A stretch of DNA of 64,000 nucleotides from Lutimonas halocynthiae (GCF_030409835.1 NZ_JAUFQO010000016.1:966263-1030262); one strand, 5' to 3'. Counted from the first letter of the stretch, positions 36,581-46,503 are shown. The notes: generated by a model from the letters alone, not told the origin. Numbers and translations are program-made.

Positions 36581-37110
36581 ACCTACTTGAAAACGAACTT
36601 GTAAAACTCAGGTCTTTGGAACCCATGGATCTTGATCTCTTGTTTTCAATTGAGAATGATAGTCAAAATTGGGAAGTCAGCAATACCCTGACTCCGTTTT
36701 CAAGAGATGTTTTATCCAAATATCTTAAGAACGCCCATCAGGATATTTATGAAGCCAAACAGCTTAGACTGGTCATAACTCGAAAATCCGATAGCCTAGT
36801 TCTTGGGCTTATCGATCTTTTTGACTTTAATCCTCAGCATGAAAGAGCTGGAATTGGTATATTGATACTAAACAAATTCCAACGACAGGGATACGCACAG
36901 AGTACTTTGGAGCTTTTTCTAAACTATGCCTTTGAACACCTTGATTTACATCAGATTTATGCCAATATCCCGGTAGACAATAAAAGTAGCTTGGCATTGT
37001 TTAGCAAAATGAATTTCAAAGAAATAGGTGTTAAAAAAAGTTGGATCAAAGTGAAAGGCAAGTTCAAGGATATTGCTATTTTGCAAATATTAAACCCAAA
37101 ACATACATGA
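36577..37110 (+). CDS. GNAT family N-acetyltransferase (RimJ/SpeG-like)
   Basis: The 177-residue protein has the GNAT acetyl-CoA site 'RAGIGILILNKFQRQGYAQSTLELF' and the C-terminal 'NKSSLALFSKMNFKEIGVKK'. RimJ-type enzymes acetylate N-termini, antibiotics or polyamines (SpeG); the substrate cannot be told from sequence. Translation appears coupled to dapF (ATGA overlap) and to mltG (ATGA overlap). Confidence 0.9.
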   Translation: MNLLENELVKLRSLEPMDLDLLFSIENDSQNWEVSNTLTPFSRDVLSKYLKNAHQDIYEAKQLRLVITRKSDSLVLGLIDLFDFNPQHERAGIGILILNKFQRQGYAQSTLELFLNYAFEHLDLHQIYANIPVDNKSSLALFSKMNFKEIGVKKSWIKVKGKFKDIAILQILNPKHT

Positions 37111-38135
37111 AAAAGAAGCTTGCAATTGGAATTGCGATAATCGTTCTGATAGTGGCCATCATAGGCTACTCCTTTTACAGTAAAATATATAGTCCTAATG
37201 TGCCGGAAACAACATCTATTCTGATTCCGACAGGCACTGATTTTGAATCACTTGTGCGGATCATTGAGCCGCATGTGAAAAATGTAAACAATTTTATCTG
37301 GGTTGCCAAAAAGAAAAACTATCCCAATAAAATAAGAGCCGGGAAATTCAAGATTACTGAAGGAATGAACAATGAATCTTTGGTGGATCATCTAAGAGGG
37401 GGCAAACAAGAAACCATTACCCTGACTTTTAACAATCAGGATAGTTTCGAAAAACTGGCAGGAAGAATTGCTGTTCAGATAGAGGCCGATTCTTTGTCTC
37501 TTTTAAATGCTTTTAATGACCGAGAATTTTTGACACAGAACGGCTTTGATGCCACGACAGCATTGGCCATGTATATTCCTAATTCATATGATTTTTACTG
37601 GAGTACAAATGCGCAACAATTCAAAGAAAAGATGCTCTCAGAATACAATAAATTCTGGAATGATGATAGGATATCGAAAGCAAAGAAACAAGGAATCACA
37701 CCCTTGCAAGTAACTACACTGGCCTCCATTGTGCAAAAAGAGACCGCTGTTGTTAATGAAAGAAAAACTGTAGCCGGACTGTATTTAAATCGTCTGCATG
37801 ATTTCTGGCCTTTACAGGCCGATCCAACGATTATTTTTGCCCTCAAAGAAAAATATGGTCAGGATAAAGAATTCAAAAGAGTTCTTAACAAAGATCTGAA
37901 AATAGATTCTCCTTATAATACGTATGCAAATTTCGGTTTACCACCTGGACCAATTGGCATGCCCGATATTTCATCGATTGATGCGGTTTTAAACCCTGAA
38001 GACCATCAATATTATTATATGTGCGCCAGTGTTGAAAATATTGGTTATCACAAATTTGCCAAGACGCTCAAAGAGCATAACATTAATGCTGCAGCCTATC
38101 AGAAATGGGTAAGTCAACAGGGCATAAACAGGTGA
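37107..38135 (+). CDS. mltG: Endolytic murein transglycosylase MltG
   Basis: Starting at the ATG at 37107 (overlapping the acetyltransferase stop) gives 342 residues: one membrane helix (about 5-23), a LysM-like segment, and the YceG domain with the catalytic glutamate in 'LASIVQKETAVVNERKTVAGLYLNRL'. MltG cleaves nascent glycan strands in the periplasm next to the inner membrane and sets chain length. The longer frame from 37041 would add 22 unlikely residues ahead of the membrane anchor. It shares an operon with dapF, another cell-wall gene. Confidence 0.95.
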   Translation: MKKKLAIGIAIIVLIVAIIGYSFYSKIYSPNVPETTSILIPTGTDFESLVRIIEPHVKNVNNFIWVAKKKNYPNKIRAGKFKITEGMNNESLVDHLRGGKQETITLTFNNQDSFEKLAGRIAVQIEADSLSLLNAFNDREFLTQNGFDATTALAMYIPNSYDFYWSTNAQQFKEKMLSEYNKFWNDDRISKAKKQGITPLQVTTLASIVQKETAVVNERKTVAGLYLNRLHDFWPLQADPTIIFALKEKYGQDKEFKRVLNKDLKIDSPYNTYANFGLPPGPIGMPDISSIDAVLNPEDHQYYYMCASVENIGYHKFAKTLKEHNINAAAYQKWVSQQGINR

Positions 38136-39061
38136 TCGATCGAGTAGGCCAACATACATGGATGCTACTTTTACTCATTATCATTTTTTGTGGTGAAGAT
38201 TATCTTGTTGCTCAAAATAAAACACCTTTTTTTCAAAGATCCGATACCTTAAACAAAAAGCGAAGAACAGCCGTTTATGTGACCGAAGCAGCTTTGGCTT
38301 CTGTTACGCTTATCGCTTTAAATGAAGCCTGGTATGCTGACTATGATAAGTCTGGTTTCCATTCATTTAATGACAATTCACAATGGATGCAAATGGATAA
38401 GGTCGGGCATACTTTCAGCTCTTATTATATTGGGAAAATGGGTATGGATGCCCTGGCCTGGGCCGGTGAAACAAAAAAGAACCAGTTGATATATGGTGCA
38501 ACCCTCGGATTTGTTTTTCTGACTACTATAGAGGTTTTAGATGGATTTTCAGAAGAATGGGGTTTTTCAAACGGTGACATAATGGCTAATGCACTGGGTA
38601 CAGGATTATTGATCGGCCAGGAGCTTTTATGGGATGAGCAGAGAATACAAATGAAATTTTCTTTTCAAACAACCGAATATGCTGCAAATAATCCAGATAA
38701 GTTGGGGAGCACAACCATGCAACAGATTCTAAAAGATTACAATGGCCAAACCTATTGGTTTTCGGGTAATTTAAAATCGTTTTTTAAGGAGAGTAAGATT
38801 CCGAGATGGTTCAATGTGGCGGTTGGATATGGTGCTAACGGGCTTCCAGAAGGCAGTTATGACTTTTCCACCTTACCTCCTGTTCCTATTGAATCATATC
38901 GCCAATTCTTCGCCAGCGTTGACGTAGACCTAACTAAAATTAGAACAAACTCTGATTTTTTAAAAACTGTATTCAATATTTTCAATTTCATTAAGATACC
39001 CGCACCGACAATTGAATACCGCAGTAACGGAGAGTTTAAATTCCATTTTCTCTACTTTTAA
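38132..39061 (+). CDS. DUF2279 (YfiM-like) exported protein
   Basis: The frame encodes about 310 residues. A GTG at 38132 overlaps the mltG stop as GTGA, matching the ATGA overlaps earlier in the operon; alternative starts are an ATG at 38105 inside mltG and an ATG at 38162 that directly opens the hydrophobic signal 'MLLLLIIIFCGEDYLVAQ'. The DUF2279 core is visible as 'QWMQMDKVGHTFSSYYIGKMG' and 'GFSEEWGFSNGDIMANALGTGLL'. Members are small lipoproteins or outer-membrane-associated proteins of unknown function. Beta-rich text at the C-terminus suggests an outer-membrane location. Confidence 0.82.
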   Translation: MIDRVGQHTWMLLLLIIIFCGEDYLVAQNKTPFFQRSDTLNKKRRTAVYVTEAALASVTLIALNEAWYADYDKSGFHSFNDNSQWMQMDKVGHTFSSYYIGKMGMDALAWAGETKKNQLIYGATLGFVFLTTIEVLDGFSEEWGFSNGDIMANALGTGLLIGQELLWDEQRIQMKFSFQTTEYAANNPDKLGSTTMQQILKDYNGQTYWFSGNLKSFFKESKIPRWFNVAVGYGANGLPEGSYDFSTLPPVPIESYRQFFASVDVDLTKIRTNSDFLKTVFNIFNFIKIPAPTIEYRSNGEFKFHFLYF

Positions 39062-39167
39062 GAAACCCTTATTTTAAGCCATTCTTCGCTCATTTTTAAC
39101 CATTTGCGAAAAATACATTATCTTTGACCCAAGTAATTTTAGGTACTCCCTAACTAAAAATACGATT

Positions 39168-39797
39168 ATGAAAAAGAAAATACTATTTATCGCGTTATGC
39201 GCGATAGTAATGACTGCATTTACCCAGGACAAATCTTTGTTCTTTAAGGGCCCCCAAAAGGTTCGGTACAATTTACCTCAAGCCAATGTCATCGCGACTG
39301 TAAGCAAAAGTTTTAAACCATTCGAAATTCATTATACCCCAAGAGTTGATAAGCTTTATGTTGGGTTTAAGGAAGCTTTAGCGTTTAAAGAATCCAGAGG
39401 TAATTATCGCAAAGTAAACAGCCTAGGTTATCTTGGTAAATACCAATTCGGTGAGACAACTTTGAATCGTATACGAGTTTATGATACCCATTCATTTTTA
39501 AATGACCCTAAACTTCAGGAAGATGCCTTCTATGCTCTTTGTTCACTGAACAAGTGGATTCTGATCAGAGATATCAAAAGAAGCGTTGGTAAAAAAATTA
39601 ATGGTATTGAAATTACGGAATCAGGTATTTTAGCAGCTGCTCATTTGGCTGGAGCTGGAAATGTAAAGAAATACTTAAGAAGTAATGGCGAGCTAAATGC
39701 TTATGATGCTTACGGATCTGATGTACAGCATTATATGAAAAAATTTGCCGGATATGACACTTCATTTATCAAACCAGTAAAAAACGCAAGGCTTTAA
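39168..39797 (+). CDS. Exported lytic-transglycosylase-like protein
   Basis: The 209-residue protein has a Sec signal (about 1-20) and a domain with 'ALAFKESRGNYRKVNSLGYLGKYQFG', in which Glu of 'KESRG' sits where SLT/lysozyme-fold enzymes keep their catalytic glutamate, and 'AAAHLAGAGNVKKYLRSNG'. It probably cleaves or binds peptidoglycan. Flavobacteria often carry such small SLT-like proteins, sometimes labelled peptidoglycan-binding. The 3' end overlaps the convergent methyltransferase gene by 4 bases. Confidence 0.78.
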   Translation: MKKKILFIALCAIVMTAFTQDKSLFFKGPQKVRYNLPQANVIATVSKSFKPFEIHYTPRVDKLYVGFKEALAFKESRGNYRKVNSLGYLGKYQFGETTLNRIRVYDTHSFLNDPKLQEDAFYALCSLNKWILIRDIKRSVGKKINGIEITESGILAAAHLAGAGNVKKYLRSNGELNAYDAYGSDVQHYMKKFAGYDTSFIKPVKNARL

Positions 39798-40510
39798 AAT
39801 TTGTGAAAAATAAAAATGCAAGGTCTTTTATGAAGGTCTACATTTTCTGTTTTCCACTCTTTAACGGTGAGTGTTTTGATGTATTCTGTACTTAAGGTAA
39901 GATCAACCGCCACACTTAAATACGTGGATGGAGTCAAAGAAGCTTTTAATTCAGCTAACAATTTTTGATTGCGATATGGCGTCTCAATGAATATTTGCGT
40001 CTGGTCATTTTGCTTGGAGTGTTTCTCTAGTTCTTTGATCTTCTTTTTGCGCTCGAGCTTATCAATGGGCAAATAGCCATTAAAGGCAAAGCTCTGTCCG
40101 TTAAGACCAGAACCCATCATGGCCAGAATTATTGAAGAAGGCCCTACCAAAGGAACCACCTGTACTTTTTTGAGATGGGCGAGCATTACGATGTTAGCTC
40201 CAGGATCTGCAATTGCCGGAACTCCTGCTTCAGAAAGCAAACCCACATTAAAACCTTGAAAACAAGGATCAATATATGATTTAGATTCAAACTCACTGGT
40301 GTATTTATCGAGCACAAAAAGTCTTAATGCCGGCTGTGATTTCCTGGGAGCAATTTTCTTAATAAATCGCCTCGCAGATTTTTCATTTTCAACTATAAAA
40401 AAATCAATGTCCTCCACAGCCTTTTTCACCGATATAGGAAGTACCTCTAAAGGTTCGTTTTGACCTAAAGTAGTTGGAATGAGAAATAATTTGCCAAATT
40501 TACTATTCAC
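39794..40510 (-). CDS. SAM-dependent methyltransferase of the tetrapyrrole methylase/RsmI family
   Basis: The 238-residue protein has the family pattern: 'KLFLIPTTLGQ' at the N-terminus, 'LLSEAGVPAIADPGANIVMLAH' (motif for SAM binding), and 'VVPLVGPSSIILAMMGSGLNGQSFAFNGYLP'. RsmI methylates 16S rRNA C1402, but this shorter, divergent version is probably a second paralogue common in Bacteroidota, with unknown substrate. It overlaps the phosphatase gene upstream by 8 bases; the order dnaA, phosphatase, methyltransferase looks like one transcription unit. Confidence 0.88.
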   Translation of the reverse strand: MNSKFGKLFLIPTTLGQNEPLEVLPISVKKAVEDIDFFIVENEKSARRFIKKIAPRKSQPALRLFVLDKYTSEFESKSYIDPCFQGFNVGLLSEAGVPAIADPGANIVMLAHLKKVQVVPLVGPSSIILAMMGSGLNGQSFAFNGYLPIDKLERKKKIKELEKHSKQNDQTQIFIETPYRNQKLLAELKASLTPSTYLSVAVDLTLSTEYIKTLTVKEWKTENVDLHKRPCIFIFHKF

Positions 40511-40961
40511 GACTCAAGTGTTTTGCAATTTGTTCACAGGCCTTATCAAGCAAGTCATAAACATGTTGAAAACCATTCCCACTACCATAATACGGGTCAG
40601 GAACCTCCTCATTAAGATCTGCTGCCATTTCATTCAAAATCATACGCACTTTCGAAACATCCGTATCCGTTTTGGCCAAAGCAATGACATCATCATAATT
40701 AGATTTATCCATTACATATATCACGTCAAAATCCTCAAAATCCTGTGCTGTAAATTTTCTGCATCGCTGGTCATTGATACTGAGTCCATTTAATCGTGCA
40801 ACTTCGATTGATCTTGTATCTGGCAATTCACCCACATGCCATCCTCCAGTTCCGGCCGAATCTACATATACTGATTTGCTGTCAACTTTCGATTTTAATA
40901 TACCCTCAGCTAATGGCGACCTGCAAATATTTCCAAGACAAACCATTAAAACCTTAACCAT
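40503..40961 (-). CDS. Low-molecular-weight protein-tyrosine phosphatase family protein
   Basis: The 152-residue protein has the P-loop 'CLGNICRSP' (Cys8, Arg14) and the general acid Asp in 'VPDPYYGSG'. These enzymes dephosphorylate tyrosine on proteins, in bacteria often regulating exopolysaccharide kinases; no such kinase gene is nearby. It lies 14 bases downstream of dnaA on the same strand, a neighbour pair frequent in flavobacteria. Confidence 0.94.
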   Translation of the reverse strand: MVKVLMVCLGNICRSPLAEGILKSKVDSKSVYVDSAGTGGWHVGELPDTRSIEVARLNGLSINDQRCRKFTAQDFEDFDVIYVMDKSNYDDVIALAKTDTDVSKVRMILNEMAADLNEEVPDPYYGSGNGFQHVYDLLDKACEQIAKHLSRE

Positions 40962-40975
40962 AAAAATATTGCTAA

Positions 40976-42403
40976 TTAAAAAGTGAGTTTTTTAGTCAAT
41001 TCATCAACATACTTGCGAAATTGCTTATCAGTTTCTGTAAGATTATCAACAGTCTTGCAAGCGTGAAGTACCGTTGCATGATCTCTACTTCCTATCTGAG
41101 AACCAATACTGGCTAAAGAAGCCTTGGTCATTCTTTTAGCAAAATACATAGCCAATTGTCTGGCTTGAACAATATGTCTTTTTCTAGTCTTTGATTGCAA
41201 AGTAGTTACATCCATTTCAAAGTACTTCGAAACAACTTTCTGAATATAATCGATGGATACTTCTTTCTTAGTGTTTTTTACAAACTTATCTACGATTTGC
41301 TTGGTCAAAGACAAGGTAAACTCTTTTCTATTAAAAGAAGCCTGAGCAATTAAAGAAATAAGTACTCCTTCAAGTTCTCTTACATTGGTCTTGATATTCT
41401 TTGCGATATATTCTACAATCTCTTCCGGAATTTCGACACCGTCTCTGAACATTTTACTTTTCAAAATGCTGATTCTGGTTTCATAATCAGGAGCAACTAG
41501 CTCAGCTGAAAGCCCCCACTTAAATCTGGACAACAAACGTTGTTCTATATCCTGCATATCAACCGGAGCCTTATCAGAAGTTAGAATTACCTGTTTCCCA
41601 TTTTGATGTAAGTGATTAAATATATGGAAGAATACATCCTGCGTACCCGATTTACCTGAAAGGAATTGAACATCATCAACGATCAAAACATCAATCATCT
41701 GATAAAAATGAATAAAATCATTTCTGGTATTTGCCTTTACAGAATCTATAAATTGTTGTGTGAATTTTTCAGCAGAGATATAAAGAACTGTTTTTTCAGG
41801 ATACCTTTCTTTGATTCTCACACCAATGGCCTGAGCCAAATGCGTTTTCCCTAAACCTACTCCTCCGTAGATCAGTAATGGGTTGAATGAAGTTCCACCA
41901 GGCTTGTTTGAAACAGCCATACTCGCAGATCTTGCCAGTCGGTTTGAATCTCCTTCAATAAAGTTTTCGAAATTATAATTTGGATTTAATTGTGATTCGA
42001 TTTTTACCTTTTGTATTCCTGGAATTACAAATGGATTCTTTAATTCTCTTTTGTCAATTTCAAGTGGAATTGTTACCCCTTGAGAATTAAATGGTTTTTT
42101 ATTGGAACTTGGAAACTTAACAGTATGTGGCTTCTTGTTGCTATAGGTATTTTCCATCCTAACGTCATAGACCAATTTTGCATGATCTCCCAACTCTCTT
42201 ATCAGCGCAACTCTTAATAATTTTATATAATGTTCCTCCAACCATTCAAAAAAGAACTTACTAGGCACCTGAATAGTCAAAACGTCTCCGGTTAACTTCA
42301 TCGGCTTTATAGGCTCAAACCATGTTTTATAGGCTTGAGGTTTGATATTATCCTTTATAAAAAGCAGACAATTATTCCATACAGAGGAGGCTGTTCTCGT
42401 CAT
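40976..42403 (-). CDS. dnaA: Chromosomal replication initiator DnaA
   Basis: The 475-residue protein has domain I (about 1-85), a linker, the AAA+ domain with Walker A 'GGVGLGKT' (180-187) and Walker B 'DVLIVDDVQFL', and the C-terminal DNA-binding domain with 'GSRDHATVLHACKTV', which recognises DnaA boxes. It opens the origin in ATP form. The 165-bp region upstream holds only one near-match to a DnaA box (42478-42487), so no origin is called there. Confidence 0.98.
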   Translation of the reverse strand: MTRTASSVWNNCLLFIKDNIKPQAYKTWFEPIKPMKLTGDVLTIQVPSKFFFEWLEEHYIKLLRVALIRELGDHAKLVYDVRMENTYSNKKPHTVKFPSSNKKPFNSQGVTIPLEIDKRELKNPFVIPGIQKVKIESQLNPNYNFENFIEGDSNRLARSASMAVSNKPGGTSFNPLLIYGGVGLGKTHLAQAIGVRIKERYPEKTVLYISAEKFTQQFIDSVKANTRNDFIHFYQMIDVLIVDDVQFLSGKSGTQDVFFHIFNHLHQNGKQVILTSDKAPVDMQDIEQRLLSRFKWGLSAELVAPDYETRISILKSKMFRDGVEIPEEIVEYIAKNIKTNVRELEGVLISLIAQASFNRKEFTLSLTKQIVDKFVKNTKKEVSIDYIQKVVSKYFEMDVTTLQSKTRKRHIVQARQLAMYFAKRMTKASLASIGSQIGSRDHATVLHACKTVDNLTETDKQFRKYVDELTKKLTF

Positions 42404-42568
42404 TTAATTAAAATATTTTGAATTAAGTATCGTTCCCTTTTTCTAGACAATTTAGGTCTCCCTTTTGCCTTTACAAATTTGTGAATAAACTTTATTATAA
42501 AAAAATAAAATTGCTATTGATTCTTATTTATTTTTTCACTAAACTGTCCGAGTCCAAAATACAACAAA

Positions 42569-42976
42569 ATGATCACAAACCAAACAAAAATAAGGGTAAG
42601 ATATGGAGAAACTGACCAAATGGGTTATGTCTATTACGGAAACTATGCCCAGTTTTTTGAAGTTGGACGGGTTGAATGGCTTCGCGCCCTGGGAGCAAGT
42701 TATAAAAGTTTAGAAGAATCTGGAATCATGCTTCCCGTTATTGAGCTGAACATCAAATACATGAAGCCAGCGAGATATGATGACCTCCTTACCATCACAA
42801 CCAAACTTTCAAAAAAGCCTTTGGTAAAAATCGAATTTGATTTTGAAGTGCGTAATGAAAAAGAGGAATTGTTAACAACCGGGTATACGAGTTTGGTTTT
42901 TATGGATATGAAAAAAAACAAACCAATTAAAGCGCCTGCATATTTGCTTGAGCAAATCTATTCACAATTTAATTAG
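42569..42976 (+). CDS. Acyl-CoA thioesterase (YbgC/FadM type, hotdog fold)
   Basis: The 135-residue protein has 'VRYGETDQMGYVYYGNYAQFFEVGRVEWLR', in which the Asp of 'ETDQMG' is the catalytic residue of the 4-hydroxybenzoyl-CoA thioesterase class. It hydrolyses acyl-CoA or acyl-ACP; the physiological substrate is unknown. Its 3' end overlaps the convergent YigZ-family gene by 4 bases. Confidence 0.92.
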   Translation: MITNQTKIRVRYGETDQMGYVYYGNYAQFFEVGRVEWLRALGASYKSLEESGIMLPVIELNIKYMKPARYDDLLTITTKLSKKPLVKIEFDFEVRNEKEELLTTGYTSLVFMDMKKNKPIKAPAYLLEQIYSQFN

Positions 42977-43587
42977 ACCATTTTCGCATCCAGGCATCTT
43001 AAGTCTTCAAATATTTTCAAAATTTCCTCCGCTTTATTTTTTCGAACAGCTATTTCGAACAAACAATTCAATTCCATTTTTTGATTTAAAATCTGAAGTT
43101 GATGTTCTTTAATGATCCGCATCACTTTGTTCATATGAACATAGTCAAATTCAAGCCTTATTGATTCCTTTAACATTTTGGTGACCACATTAGCCTCCTC
43201 TAAGCTAAGTTTGGCTGCCGTCTTATAAGCAGTAACCAATCCCCCTACTCCAAGTTTAGTCCCTCCAAAATATCGAACCACCACGACTAAGACATTTGTC
43301 AATTGAAAAGATTGAATTTGACCATAAATAGGCTTTCCCGCACTATTATTAGGCTCCCCGTCATCATTATATCTGAAATTTGGTTTTTCAACACCAATTT
43401 GCCAGGCGTAACACCAATGTCTGGCTTTGGTGTGCGCCTTCTTTAGTTGATCAATTGTAGTTTCAACCTGATCTATATGTTCTAAAGGAAAAGCATATCC
43501 TAAAAACTTACTGCCTTTTTCTTTATAAATCTGTTCAGTAGATGGTTTCTCAAGTGTTTGATAAAGATCAGAATCAATATTCTCCAT
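42973..43587 (-). CDS. YigZ/IMPACT family protein
   Basis: The 204-residue protein contains the UPF0029/IMPACT domain with 'KGSKFLGYAFPLEHIDQVETTIDQLKKAHTKARHWCYAWQIG', 'DDGEPNNSAGKPIYGQIQ' and 'VVVRYFGGTKLGVGGLVTAYKTAA', plus the C-terminal DUF1949-like ferredoxin fold. Its role in bacteria is not settled; a link to translation or ribosome binding is proposed for relatives. Its start abuts the stop of ribD, so both are probably co-transcribed. Confidence 0.93.
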   Translation of the reverse strand: MENIDSDLYQTLEKPSTEQIYKEKGSKFLGYAFPLEHIDQVETTIDQLKKAHTKARHWCYAWQIGVEKPNFRYNDDGEPNNSAGKPIYGQIQSFQLTNVLVVVVRYFGGTKLGVGGLVTAYKTAAKLSLEEANVVTKMLKESIRLEFDYVHMNKVMRIIKEHQLQILNQKMELNCLFEIAVRKNKAEEILKIFEDLRCLDAKMV

Positions 43588-44645
43588 TAACTATTATTCT
43601 TATAAAGATACATGTCATCATTCAAGACCTTCTGGTGTACAAATGGTTTAACACCTATATCCGGGCCTTTGATTCCTTCCTTAAAAATTTGATCGCCTTC
43701 AAATACCAAGGCTTCATCCCAGAAACCCGACTCAATAAAGTGCGCTAAGGTATAGGCTCCACCCTCCACAATTACACTCTGAATCTCTAAATGATATAAA
43801 TGATTCATTATCTGAGCTATCACCTCTTTCTCAAAATCAAGCTTTACATAATGCAGATTATGCATCACCTCATCTTTCTTTTCATTATAAATAATAGTAT
43901 GAACAGATTGATCAAATAAATTCTTATCGTCTGGCAGTTCAAGGTTCCTGTCTATAACAAGTCGCATAAGACCGTTTCCCTCAAAATGCCTGAGGTTTAA
44001 CTTTGGATCATCTTGTAAAACAGTGTTCTTTCCTACTAAAATTGAAGCCTCCTGTGACCTCAATTGATGAACCCGCTGCAATGAATACTTGTTTGAGATC
44101 CAAAAAGGTGTTCCTGATGCAGCTTTTGCCTTATCAGGAAAAATATACCCATCCTTACTTCGGGCCCATTTTAAAATCACAAAAGGTCTGTTCTTTTCAT
44201 GAAAAGTGAAAAAGCGCTTGTTTAATTCCCTACACTCCTTCTCCATCACAGAATGAATCACCTCTATGCTATTCTCTTTTAGTCTTTTAATACCTTTCCC
44301 ACCAACCTTATCATTTGTATCAATCGATCCAATGACCACTTTTTTGATATTATTTTTGATAATAAGGTCTGCACAAGGTGGTGTCTTCCCATAATGAGAA
44401 CATGGCTCAAGGTTAACGTATAGTGTAGCCTTTGAAAGTAATTCTTTTTCCTTTACGGCATTAATAGCGTTTACCTCAGCATGCGCTTCTCCTGCTTTTT
44501 GATGCCATCCTTCTCCAATGATAAGCCCTTTATAAACAATGACGCTCCCAACCATAGGATTTGGATACACCAATCCAAGACCATTCGCAGCCAATTCAAG
44601 ACAGCGCCTCATATACAAATTATGTTCTGCCATATTTTGTTGCAT
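43587..44645 (-). CDS. ribD: Bifunctional riboflavin biosynthesis deaminase/reductase RibD
   Basis: The 352-residue protein joins an N-terminal zinc deaminase ('HAEVNAI' and 'EPCSHYGKTPPC') and a C-terminal NADPH reductase ('VILKWARSKDGYI', 'VEGGAYTLAHFI'). It converts the pyrimidine product of GTP cyclohydrolase II to 5-amino-6-ribitylaminouracil phosphate. A second ATG four codons downstream (MAEHNLYM) is equally possible as start. No other rib genes or FMN riboswitch are seen here. Confidence 0.95.
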   Translation of the reverse strand: MQQNMAEHNLYMRRCLELAANGLGLVYPNPMVGSVIVYKGLIIGEGWHQKAGEAHAEVNAINAVKEKELLSKATLYVNLEPCSHYGKTPPCADLIIKNNIKKVVIGSIDTNDKVGGKGIKRLKENSIEVIHSVMEKECRELNKRFFTFHEKNRPFVILKWARSKDGYIFPDKAKAASGTPFWISNKYSLQRVHQLRSQEASILVGKNTVLQDDPKLNLRHFEGNGLMRLVIDRNLELPDDKNLFDQSVHTIIYNEKKDEVMHNLHYVKLDFEKEVIAQIMNHLYHLEIQSVIVEGGAYTLAHFIESGFWDEALVFEGDQIFKEGIKGPDIGVKPFVHQKVLNDDMYLYKNNS

Positions 44646-44786
44646 AATGCGAAATTAAAAAGATTATACCTCTTTTGGGCCAATTAATCATTTTAATCGC
44701 ACAATTCACTGGAATAAGGAGGCTTTATAATTCCTAATTAAACATTATATTTCGGCCATAAATAAATCGATCTAAGTATCTCATAC

Positions 44787-45629
44787 ATGACCATTAAAGC
44801 TTTACAAGAAGCATTTCAAAAAAGATTGAACCCGCTGTATGACAAGGGTGAAATCAACAGTTTCTTTTACCTTCTTTCTGAAGCATATCTTCATAAAACA
44901 AGACTCGATATTGCTCTTGAACCCAATGAAGTATTAAATGATGACGACACGCATTTGTTTCTGAAAGCCCTTGAACAATTGTCTAAGGAGTATCCAATAC
45001 AATATATTATTGGAAAAACAGAATTTATGGACCTAGCGTTTGAAGTAAATGAACAAGTGTTAATTCCGAGACCTGAAACAGAAGAATTAATCAGATGGAT
45101 CCTAAGTGCCGATCCCAAAGCCAAATCCATACTAGACATTGGAACAGGAAGTGGCTGTATTCCGATAGTTCTGGCCAATTCTTTGCCAAATACAAAAGTG
45201 ACCTCTATTGATATTTCAGAAAAAGCAATTCAGGTAGCCAAAAGAAATGCCACAAAAAATAATGTTGCTATAAACTTTCTTCAACATGATATCCTGCAAA
45301 TAGAAGTTTTGGAAGAATCTTATGACATTATTGTTTCGAACCCACCCTATGTCAGGGAAAGTGAAAAGTCAGCAATGAATAACAATGTCTTAAAATACGA
45401 GCCTGAAATGGCCTTATTTGTATCAGATGAAGACCCACTTATTTTTTACCGGCATATTGCTTCCTTAGCAATCAAGTCATTGCACACTGATGGCGTTTTA
45501 TACTTTGAGATAAATCAATACCTGGGTTCAGCCTTATATAAGCTTTTGGAAGCTGTTGGATTTAAAAAAATTGAACTAAGAAAAGACATGTATGGTGCTG
45601 ATCGAATGATCAGAGCTGTAAAAAATTAA
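44787..45629 (+). CDS. prmC: Peptide chain release factor glutamine methyltransferase PrmC
   Basis: The 280-residue enzyme methylates the Gln of the GGQ motif of release factors RF1/RF2. The SAM site '[13 protein letters not shown]' and the catalytic 'IVSNPPYV' are present, after a helical N-terminal domain. It lies 13 bp before trmD, forming a translation-related pair that leads towards rplS. Confidence 0.96.
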   Translation: MTIKALQEAFQKRLNPLYDKGEINSFFYLLSEAYLHKTRLDIALEPNEVLNDDDTHLFLKALEQLSKEYPIQYIIGKTEFMDLAFEVNEQVLIPRPETEELIRWILSADPKAKSILDIGTGSGCIPIVLANSLPNTKVTSIDISEKAIQVAKRNATKNNVAINFLQHDILQIEVLEESYDIIVSNPPYVRESEKSAMNNNVLKYEPEMALFVSDEDPLIFYRHIASLAIKSLHTDGVLYFEINQYLGSALYKLLEAVGFKKIELRKDMYGADRMIRAVKN

Positions 45630-45642
45630 ATATATTTGCCGC

Positions 45643-46323
45643 ATGCGAATAGATATAGTCACAGTATCACCAGAATTGATTAGAAGCCCTTTTGAACATT
45701 CTATCTTGAAAAGAGCTCAAGACAAAGGGAAGGTAGAAGTTCATTTTCATGGCCTCAGAGATTATGCCCTTAATAGATATGGTAAAATCGACGACTATCA
45801 ATTTGGAGGAGGCGCCGGAATGGTTCTCATGATAGAACCAATTGACAAATGCCTTAGTGGCCTCATGCAAGAAAGAGATTATGATGAAATCATCTATATG
45901 ACTCCTGATGCTCCTACTCTAGACCAGCGAACTGCGAATATCCTTTCTGACAAGTCCAACCTTCTTATTTTAACGGGTCATTACAAAGGTGTTGACCAAC
46001 GGATCAGGGATAAGTTCATCACAAAAGAAATTTCAATTGGCGATTATGTGCTCTCTGGAGGTGAACTTGCTGCAGCTGTGCTTTGTGACGCAGTAATCCG
46101 ATTAATTCCCGGAGTTCTTGGAGATGAAACTTCTGCTTTAACAGATTCTTTTCAAGATAATCTCCTTGCTCCACCAGTTTTCACTAGGCCTGCAGAGTAT
46201 GATGGAATGAAAGTACCAGACATTCTACTTTCAGGAAATTTTCCTAAAATTGAAGAATGGCGTCATGATGCGGCTATCGAAAGAACAAAATTGATCAGGC
46301 CAGATCTGTTAAATGATGAATAA
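45643..46323 (+). CDS. trmD: tRNA (guanine-N1)-methyltransferase TrmD
   Basis: The 226-residue SPOUT enzyme makes m1G37 in tRNAs and prevents frameshifting. The knotted SAM site is visible as '[16 protein letters not shown]' and '[30 protein letters not shown]'; '[12 protein letters not shown]' is the N-terminal signature. It sits between prmC and rplS, matching the common trmD-rplS order, though 249 bp and an own promoter separate it from rplS. Confidence 0.97.
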   Translation: MRIDIVTVSPELIRSPFEHSILKRAQDKGKVEVHFHGLRDYALNRYGKIDDYQFGGGAGMVLMIEPIDKCLSGLMQERDYDEIIYMTPDAPTLDQRTANILSDKSNLLILTGHYKGVDQRIRDKFITKEISIGDYVLSGGELAAAVLCDAVIRLIPGVLGDETSALTDSFQDNLLAPPVFTRPAEYDGMKVPDILLSGNFPKIEEWRHDAAIERTKLIRPDLLNDE

Positions 46324-46495
46324 ACTTAGAGCAAATCTTTTTTCTATTGTCGGTGTTTTCTTAATTCATTTGAATACTTATAGCTAAACAGACATCTTAG
46401 CCTCTACGCTAACATGTATCTATAAAGGGTTTTAGATAATTTTAATCACTCTTAAAATATTTTCAAATCAACTTATAATAATCAAAACTTTTTTA

Positions 46496-46503
46496 TAAAT
46501 TTG
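46496..46503 (+). promoter_or_regulatory. -7 box TAAATTTG of the rplS promoter
   Basis: TAAATTTG fits the phylum consensus and lies about 70 bases before the rplS ATG. The leader between them contains a small inverted repeat (GTTG/CAAC, 46541-46557) that might form a weak hairpin. Confidence 0.55.

Noticed and set aside
42404-42568. Possible oriC upstream of dnaA
   Set aside because: Only one near-match to a DnaA box (TTATTCACA on the minus strand, 42478-42487) and no AT-rich repeat array were found.
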